DNA of 5,927 bases from Victivallales bacterium (lineage in GTDB: Bacteria > Verrucomicrobiota > Lentisphaeria > Oligosphaerales > Oligosphaeraceae), in NCBI GenBank assembly GCA_017963875.1, contig JAGCTA010000314.1, positions 1-5,927 on the forward strand. The letters are read 5' to 3'. The notes under the pieces are model-generated. The model was not told the origin of the DNA, did not search any database, and worked only from the letters and a program-made list of their open reading frames with translations. Shown here piece after piece: positions 5,503 to 5,927 of this stretch; position 1 is the first letter of the stretch; each line of letters begins with the position of its first letter. The translations under genes were made by a program, and so were the position numbers.

Positions 5503-5524
5503 TTTGTGATTTGTGAACAATCTC
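5503..5524 (-). repeat. Dispersed intergenic repeat, copy 4 (short form)
   Basis: This copy has TTTGTG, a single ATTTGTGAACAAT (5509-5521), then CTC. It lacks one 13-mer plus the 13-bp insert, exactly 26 bp, compared with copies 1-3. The flanking sequence aligns on both sides: ATTTGCC as in copy 3, and CTCAAA as in copy 1. Confidence 0.88.
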
Positions 5525-5541
5525 AAAGTCCTCATTTTGAT

Positions 5542-5567
5542 TAACGCCATCGAGGATGTTTTCTTAC
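5542..5567 (-). repeat. 26-bp companion repeat, copy 2
   Basis: Identical to 1284-1309 and in the same position relative to the dispersed repeat. It shows that the short copy 4 here and copy 1 belong to one larger element of roughly 65-95 bp. Confidence 0.8.
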
Positions 5568-5743
5568 ACCTTGCCATCTTCACCTTGATTTGCTCAAACA
5601 AGTCGCCCGTGGCTATCACCACGTGGCCATCCGCCGCCCGTGCAGAACGCCTGCGTTCACGGATTTTGTGCATTCTGCTTTCTCTTCTCTGTGTATCGCT
5701 TGCTTTCATTTACAACGTTTTTCTTTGTTTGCCGTATGGGAAT
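5568..5743 (-). other. Leader region without a convincing gene
   Basis: This stretch lies between the minus-strand promoter and the 26-bp repeat. An open frame of 84 codons on the minus strand (5709-5455) crosses it and then the repeats. It lacks a ribosome site, and its C-terminal third is translated repeat sequence, so I do not call it a gene. MHKIRERRRSARAADGHVV from 5673 could be a remnant of one. Two small inverted repeats are visible: CGTGG/CCACG at 5608-5623 (6-nt loop) and GAACGC/GCGTTC at 5645-5658 (2-nt loop). Neither is followed by a T-run on the minus strand. Confidence 0.4.
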
Positions 5744-5773
5744 AGTATACGACATTGCCTATAGAATTGTAAA
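5744..5773 (-). promoter_or_regulatory. Sigma-70-type promoter reading leftward into the gene blocks
   Basis: On the minus strand TTTACA (5773-5768; 5 of 6 to consensus) and TATACT (5749-5744; 5 of 6) are separated by 18 bp. Transcription would begin near 5737 and run through the short repeat, the truncated SF0329 start and the 231-aa and 294-aa genes, which are tightly packed and lack an obvious promoter of their own. Confidence 0.55.
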
Positions 5774-5829
5774 GGGGGGGTCCAAACTGGGTGCAACGAG
5801 AAATTTCTGCAAAAACTTCAGAAAGGCGG

Positions 5830-5858
5830 TTGACAATATGGGTGTTCTTTAGTAATCT
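5830..5858 (+). promoter_or_regulatory. Possible plus-strand promoter for the gene at the right edge
   Basis: A perfect TTGACA at 5830-5835 and a weak TAATCT at 5853-5858 are 17 bp apart. The predicted start site would fall at or next to the ATG at 5866, implying a leaderless transcript; no ribosome site is visible there. The proposed -10 falls in the loop and second arm of the inverted repeat at 5843-5866. Confidence 0.4.
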
Positions 5859-5866
5859 AAAGAACA
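5843..5866. promoter_or_regulatory. Perfect 10-bp inverted repeat, candidate operator or mRNA hairpin
   Basis: TGTTCTTTAG and CTAAAGAACA are exact inverted copies around a TAAT loop. The second arm ends on the A of the ATG at 5866. The position over the proposed -10 and start codon fits a repressor site controlling the plus-strand gene. It could also be part of a mobile-element end. Confidence 0.6.
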
Positions 5867-5927
5867 TGAAAACACAGCAGCGCCGCAGGGCCGAAATACT
5901 GGCAGAAATCGAGAGCATCCCGTACGC
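5866..5927 (+). CDS. Unknown plus-strand gene, first 20 codons (cut by the right edge)
   Basis: The frame from ATG 5866 reads MKTQQRRRAEILAEIESIPY and runs out of the window. The basic, helical start resembles short proteins often found beside transposases, but 20 residues are too few to assign a family. The upstream TTGACA and the inverted repeat touching the ATG support a real start. It is divergent from the minus-strand gene blocks and would mark the right boundary of that locus. Confidence 0.4.
   Translation, partial: MKTQQRRRAEILAEIESIPY

Overview
This 5.9 kb window is bacterial, of moderate GC, with Shine-Dalgarno (AAGGAG-type) starts. Almost every gene is on the minus strand. I infer, without proof, an uncultured gut or rumen-type bacterium, perhaps of the PVC superphylum (Kiritimatiellota/Lentisphaerota). 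The grounds are a RecC homologue, a BspA-like leucine-rich-repeat fragment, a Trp/Leu-rich 24-residue tandem-repeat protein, and an intergenic repeat style I associate with those genomes. The sequence alone does not settle the phylum.

Reading the minus strand in transcription order (high to low coordinates): the right edge (about 5525-5927) is a control region. It holds a good minus-strand promoter, a plus-strand promoter, a perfect 10-bp inverted repeat, and the first 20 codons of a plus-strand gene that leaves the window. Three minus-strand blocks follow. Block 1 (5465-3806) is a truncated copy of an SF0329-family gene start, a 231-aa unknown protein, and an overlapping 294-aa protein built of about nine 24-residue repeats. 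Block 2 (3700-2257) is an SF0329-family protein, a frameshifted BspA-like fragment, and a cpYpsA-type SLOG (MoCo-carrier-like) nucleotide-binding protein. Block 3 (2131-1328) is a single 267-aa unknown protein. After these come what look like more conserved genes: an HD-domain phosphohydrolase with its own promoter, then recC (exodeoxyribonuclease V gamma subunit), which runs off the left edge.

The main finding is that each block is preceded by a copy of the same dispersed direct repeat, always in the same orientation and in the gap just upstream of the first start codon of the block. The copies are at 1219-1266, 2156-2203, 3737-3784 and, in a short form, 5503-5524. The full form is 48 bp: two exact 13-bp direct repeats flank a 13-bp insert that contributes to a 7-bp hairpin. 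The short form lacks exactly 26 bp, as expected from slippage or recombination between the 13-mers. A second 26-bp repeat accompanies two of the copies at the same distance. With an 80-bp duplicated gene start and several broken genes, this looks like an accessory locus that turns over whole gene blocks by recombination at shared intergenic sequence. It resembles a cassette array in layout, but shows no integron attC or CRISPR signature.

I cannot assign a joint function to the block genes. The SLOG protein, SF0329-like protein and unknown proteins beside recC are compatible with a stress or defence-type accessory cluster, but this is speculation.
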